Positions 6,372 to 8,796 of a stretch of DNA of 8,796 nt are shown piece after piece. Below the pieces are notes generated by a model. That model ran no database searches and was not told the origin of the DNA. It worked only from the letters and a program-made list of their open reading frames with translations. The position numbers and the translations under genes are program-made. How positions within the stretch are numbered: position 1 is the stretch's first letter; each line of letters opens with the position of its first letter. Source of the stretch: an uncultured Methylobacter sp. (GTDB lineage: Bacteria > Pseudomonadota > Gammaproteobacteria > Methylococcales > Methylomonadaceae); NCBI GenBank assembly GCA_903831545.1, contig CAIKYI010000648.1:1-8796 (forward strand). Direction: 5' to 3'.

Positions 6372-7958
6372 GTGAAAAACTCTTTTTTTCTGGTTATTCC
6401 AGCGCAACAGGATAATCCGCCGCGTCTAAAGGAATTTGAAACCAAGACTTTGCAGCAGTGGGTTGTAGAATTGCCTACGGCTAATCCCGGTCTGGCTACG
6501 CGTTTATTGTATGATTTTTTGATAGATTTTAACGCAATCAAAATGACCGCACAGTTAAGGTTAGAGGCGCTTGAGCTGTTAAATCCCAGTGTTCATGTTA
6601 TTGAAGATTACCTTCGCTCCCGGCTCATTAGAACGGGTTTTCCAAAAGAGGAAAATGACAAAAAAATTTTGACAGTATTGGTGTCGATTGAAAAGGAATT
6701 TACTATCGGTTACTGGATAGTGCTTAAGGAGTTAACTCGGCGCGAAGTTGGCTGGTTTCAGGCCAAAAATGCAGCCCTGGCGCTGCAACGCAGCATTAAA
6801 GGCTTGGGCAGTATTGTTGTCAGTCATTTTGTTATGGGAATGCCGATTCCTGATTGGGTATGGATAGATTTGCACTCACTGTATAACTTAAGTTTGACTA
6901 TAAAAAACAGTACAACTAAAGTTGCCAACGATATCGGTTCATTTAATAAAGCCAGTAGTCCGGAGGAATGTTATCGACAGATTCTTTTGTTAAGCCTTGC
7001 TGACCCGACCGGCCTGATGCAAAAAGAAATTTTGCTGGTTTATAATTTTATTGAAACGGTAGGGTCTCTGGTTGGTTTGAAAAAAGAGCGGGTGTCTGGG
7101 CAGCAAGTGCAATGTGTGGTCTTGACGGATGAAGATAAAGCGCCGTATTACCAATTCGATTCAAATTTAAAAAGCGATTCAGCCTTGCTGTATTTAGATT
7201 TTACCAAATTGTTTAAGGCATTTAAGCAAAAAGAAAAAATGATAAATACTCTGGAGGCAAGGTTTAGTTCGATGCATCTTTTGAAAAACAGTATCGAAAA
7301 ACCGACCGCAGAATTATACGAGTATCTTGAGCAAAGATGGTCGGGCATTGATTTGCAGGGGATACCTTTTTTTAGCGATAGGGCTGATCGATATATTGCC
7401 GTAGGCCTTGAATCAACACATGAATTGCAAAATGCACTGGGGCCACTTGGCAGCAAAGATTTGGAAATTCTTGTTCAGTCGGCCTCTGACAGACTATTGT
7501 CTGGCATATTCCAACAAACGGGCGTTTTGTCGGTGGGCAGTCTGGTTAGTTTCAGAAAGTTTGACAGTCCAGCACATAAGCGCTCATTAGGAATAGTCAA
7601 TAAAGTTATTGTCGATAAACAAAGTGGCCGAATAAATTTTGGTATGCAGTTATTGGCTCATCAATCCATTGCGGTTACCTATATTCAATTGGATGAGGCA
7701 GGTAAAGATGTTCTGCAAAAGGCTTTGTTTTATAGTGTAAAAGAACTGGCACAAGAAAAGAGCTTTATTATCACTAATAGTTTTATGTTGAAGGATGATG
7801 ATCTTATTCGAATGTTTATGAATAATGAAGACTTTCCGATTGTTTTGGGTAACCGAAAAAATGTCGGCTTGGGGTATTGGCAATTCGAATGTCGAAGAGC
7901 TGCTGAAAAAGGACGTCCTGCATCGATACAAGCCAAGAAAGGTTACGATTTCATTTAA
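6372..7958 (+). CDS. 528-aa hypothetical protein with PilZ-like C-terminal region
   Basis: No named function is recognised. The frame is open back to a TTG at 6318; GTG at 6372 is preferred, with GGTGA four bases ahead and a protein starting MKNSFFLVIPAQQ. The N-terminal half is mostly helical. LPTANPG (34-40) and RLEALELLNPSV (63-74) resemble a domain I associate with uncharacterised proteobacterial proteins sometimes annotated as c-di-GMP-related. Near residues 387-440, VGSLVSFRKF, RSLGIVNKV and INFGMQLLAHQSIAV look like a divergent PilZ-type barrel, but a clear RxxxR plus D/NxSxxG c-di-GMP signature is not visible. There is no signal peptide or membrane segment, so it is likely cytoplasmic. 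It lies 97 bp after the transporter operon with no clear terminator or promoter between, so cotranscription is possible but not shown. The existence of the gene is secure; its role is unknown. Confidence 0.75.
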   Translation: MKNSFFLVIPAQQDNPPRLKEFETKTLQQWVVELPTANPGLATRLLYDFLIDFNAIKMTAQLRLEALELLNPSVHVIEDYLRSRLIRTGFPKEENDKKILTVLVSIEKEFTIGYWIVLKELTRREVGWFQAKNAALALQRSIKGLGSIVVSHFVMGMPIPDWVWIDLHSLYNLSLTIKNSTTKVANDIGSFNKASSPEECYRQILLLSLADPTGLMQKEILLVYNFIETVGSLVGLKKERVSGQQVQCVVLTDEDKAPYYQFDSNLKSDSALLYLDFTKLFKAFKQKEKMINTLEARFSSMHLLKNSIEKPTAELYEYLEQRWSGIDLQGIPFFSDRADRYIAVGLESTHELQNALGPLGSKDLEILVQSASDRLLSGIFQQTGVLSVGSLVSFRKFDSPAHKRSLGIVNKVIVDKQSGRINFGMQLLAHQSIAVTYIQLDEAGKDVLQKALFYSVKELAQEKSFIITNSFMLKDDDLIRMFMNNEDFPIVLGNRKNVGLGYWQFECRRAAEKGRPASIQAKKGYDFI

Positions 7959-8026
7959 AAGACGTCCGCATTGAATAATGCAGTTATGAACAGATTGCAC
8001 TTGAAAAGTTTTGTTATCGTGGTAAG

Positions 8027-8038
8027 TTGGCATGCCAA
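8027..8038. repeat. 12-bp perfect palindrome in the 7959-8209 intergenic region
   Basis: TTGGCATGCCAA is identical on both strands and lies about 170 bp upstream of the 160-aa membrane protein gene. It has mixed composition, so it is a slightly better operator candidate than an AT-only palindrome, but one or two such sites are expected by chance in a window of this size. Confidence 0.3.
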
Positions 8039-8147
8039 GCTCATTGTCGAAATACAATTTGTCGGCTTTAGAAAAGAGGGGATTTAAATAAATTTAGGCT
8101 GCTGGCTTAAGCTTGGATTCTTTGTGTATATGCGTTATCGATGCAAT

Positions 8148-8175
8148 CAGGTAATATACCTAAAGAAGTAACCTG
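8148..8175. repeat. clustered AGGT half-sites upstream of the membrane protein gene
   Basis: AGGTA/TACCT form an inverted repeat at 8149-8161 with a 3-base spacer. A further ACCTG at 8171-8175 complements CAGGT at 8148-8152. The cluster ends 34 bp before the ATG of the next gene, where a regulator of that gene could bind. The repeat also contains TAATAT, a poor -10 candidate. No T-run follows, so it is not a terminator. Confidence 0.3.
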
Positions 8176-8209
8176 AAAATAATAAAAACTACAATTATGA
8201 GGATAAGAA

Positions 8210-8692
8210 ATGAGTAATGAAGAGAATGCTAATAAAGTTGATGCAGCAAAAGAAACGGCTGGAAAACTATTTTCATTGATGATGGACTTAAAAGAAAAAA
8301 ACGCAAAAGTTTTTTTTGGTGTCATTGGAGTCCTGGTTCTTCTATTGATTGTTATGATGATGAGTGGCGGAGATTCAAATACCGTCACTGGACCTACGGC
8401 TAAGAATCTTGTTGTCGGGCAGCAGTATGTTTTGAAAAACCCCAATTCTTATGAAATTGCATCTCCGATACAATTGCTTGCAGTTCCAGGTGCTATAGCA
8501 GCCTTCGATGACAGTGAAGATGTGGAGAAAGGTAAGGCTGATTCCTGTAGGCGCGTGTCTCAGGGAACAGCGGTATCTATCATCGAATTCCAGGATTTTG
8601 GTGGAAAGAAGAATGCATTTGTTAAGGTTCAGGTTGAGGATGGTCAATGTAAAGGTAGTTCGGGTTGGGTTTTGTCAATTGACGTCCAATAA
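8210..8692 (+). CDS. small single-pass membrane protein with probable periplasmic SH3-like domain
   Basis: A 160-residue protein with no named family that I can assign. GAGGA lies six bases before the ATG, a good start. Residues 1-32 are polar and charged, with KEKNAK just before the membrane segment. Residues 33-51 (FFGVIGVLVLLLIVMMM core) form one transmembrane helix. By the positive-inside rule the N-terminus is cytoplasmic and residues 52-160 are periplasmic. The C-terminal part alternates short strands and turns (NLVVGQQYVLKN, IQLLAVPG, GTAVSIIEFQ, NAFVKVQVEDG, GWVLSIDVQ), which suggests a small SH3-like barrel; that is an inference from pattern only. Cys113 and Cys147 are the only cysteines and could form a disulfide. 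The gene has its own 251-bp upstream region and ends four bases before a tRNA promoter. The role is unknown. Confidence 0.8.
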   Translation: MSNEENANKVDAAKETAGKLFSLMMDLKEKNAKVFFGVIGVLVLLLIVMMMSGGDSNTVTGPTAKNLVVGQQYVLKNPNSYEIASPIQLLAVPGAIAAFDDSEDVEKGKADSCRRVSQGTAVSIIEFQDFGGKKNAFVKVQVEDGQCKGSSGWVLSIDVQ

Positions 8693-8695
8693 AGT

Positions 8696-8723
8696 TTGAC
8701 AAGACTTAAAAGCCATGTATAAT
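8696..8723 (+). promoter_or_regulatory. consensus sigma-70 promoter of the tRNA-Gly gene
   Basis: TTGACA (8696-8701) and TATAAT (8718-8723) both match the consensus in all six bases, with a 16-bp spacer. Transcription should begin near 8730, about 12 bases before the tRNA. The promoter begins only four bases after the stop codon of the 160-aa protein gene. The -10 box sits inside a 6-bp inverted repeat (8711-8727). Confidence 0.85.
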
Positions 8724-8727
8724 GGCT
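8711..8727. repeat. inverted repeat surrounding the tRNA promoter -10 box
   Basis: AGCCAT (8711-8716) and ATGGCT (8722-8727) are perfect reverse complements with a 5-base spacer, and the -10 hexamer lies across the spacer and right arm. As RNA read through from the upstream gene it could form a weak 6-bp hairpin, but no T-run follows. As DNA it could be a binding site. Confidence 0.45.
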
Positions 8728-8741
8728 AAATAAATTGCAGT

Positions 8742-8796
8742 GCGGGAATAGCTCAGTGGTAGAGCACAACCTTGCCAAGGTTGGGGTCGCGAGTTC
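8742..8796 (+). tRNA. tRNA-Gly (anticodon GCC), 3' end cut off by the window
   Basis: The first 55 bases of a glycine tRNA are present. The parts are: acceptor 5' strand GCGGGAA (8742-8748), T-A at positions 8 and 9, D-stem GCTC/GAGC (8751-8754 and 8762-8765) around AGTGGTA, anticodon stem CAACC/GGTTG (8767-8771 and 8779-8783), and loop TTGCCAA with anticodon GCC at 8774-8776. A 5-base variable region and the start of the T-arm, GCGAG then TTC, follow. About 20 bases (rest of the T-arm, acceptor 3' strand, possible CCA) lie outside. GCC reads the glycine codons GGC and GGU. It is preceded by a near-ideal promoter and may be the first of a tRNA cluster. Confidence 0.95.

Noticed and set aside
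7968..7981. GCATT-GAAT-AATGC hairpin after the 528-aa gene as a terminator
   Set aside because: A 5-bp stem with no following T-run; too weak to call.
7986..8087. 33-codon ORF beginning MNRLHLKSF in the intergenic region
   Set aside because: No ribosome-binding site, no recognisable similarity and a length expected by chance; a small peptide cannot be excluded but is not supported.
8107..8445. 112-codon minus-strand frame overlapping the membrane protein gene
   Set aside because: It is opposite a gene with a good ribosome-binding site and clear membrane topology; no family features.
7912..8687. Three copies of GACGTCC (near 7912, 7961 and 8681)
   Set aside because: Short, partly inside coding sequence, irregularly spaced; compatible with chance.

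Overview
The window reads as chromosomal DNA of a gammaproteobacterium, most likely a methylotroph or methanotroph of the Methylococcales type. That placement is an inference. It rests on the four-gene transporter cassette associated with PQQ-dependent alcohol oxidation, the moderately AT-rich composition, and the general look of the small hypothetical proteins. No taxonomic marker gene is complete here; the only RNA gene is a tRNA cut by the right edge.

Layout. (1) Positions 2-1030, plus strand: the C-terminal five sixths or so of a BaiN/YhiN (HI0933-like) flavoprotein whose start lies outside the window. (2) Positions 1055-2247, minus strand, convergent with (1): a two-gene unit, a 115-aa low-complexity protein followed 17 bp later by a MOSC-domain (YcbX/mARC-like) protein. 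(3) Positions 2248-2534: an AT-rich divergent intergenic region with an 11-A tract and inverted repeats. (4) Positions 2535-6274, plus strand: a tightly packed operon encoding an exported type-I substrate-binding protein, an exported seven-bladed YVTN beta-propeller, an ABC ATPase and an ABC-2-type permease. The gaps are 4 bp, then two 4-base start/stop overlaps. (5) Positions 6372-7958: a 528-aa cytoplasmic protein with a GTG start and a PilZ-like C-terminal region, function unknown. (6) Positions 8210-8692: a 160-aa single-pass membrane protein with a probable periplasmic C-terminal domain. (7) Positions 8696-8796: a consensus sigma-70 promoter and the 5' part of tRNA-Gly(GCC), cut by the window end.

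The centre of interest is the operon in (4). Its four products match the set that accompanies PQQ-dependent alcohol dehydrogenases. From memory, it corresponds to PedA1A2BC of Pseudomonas putida and to the Lut transporter of methylotrophs, both tied in the literature to growth with lanthanide-dependent (PedH/XoxF-type) dehydrogenases. No dehydrogenase, PQQ biosynthesis gene, cytochrome or TonB receptor lies in the window, so the cassette stands alone here. It pairs a type-I periplasmic binding protein with an exporter-type ABC-2 permease, so the direction of transport and the substrate are open. The flanking genes are ordinary housekeeping or uncharacterised genes with no evident link to it. 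I see no CRISPR array, insertion sequence, phage gene or defence system.
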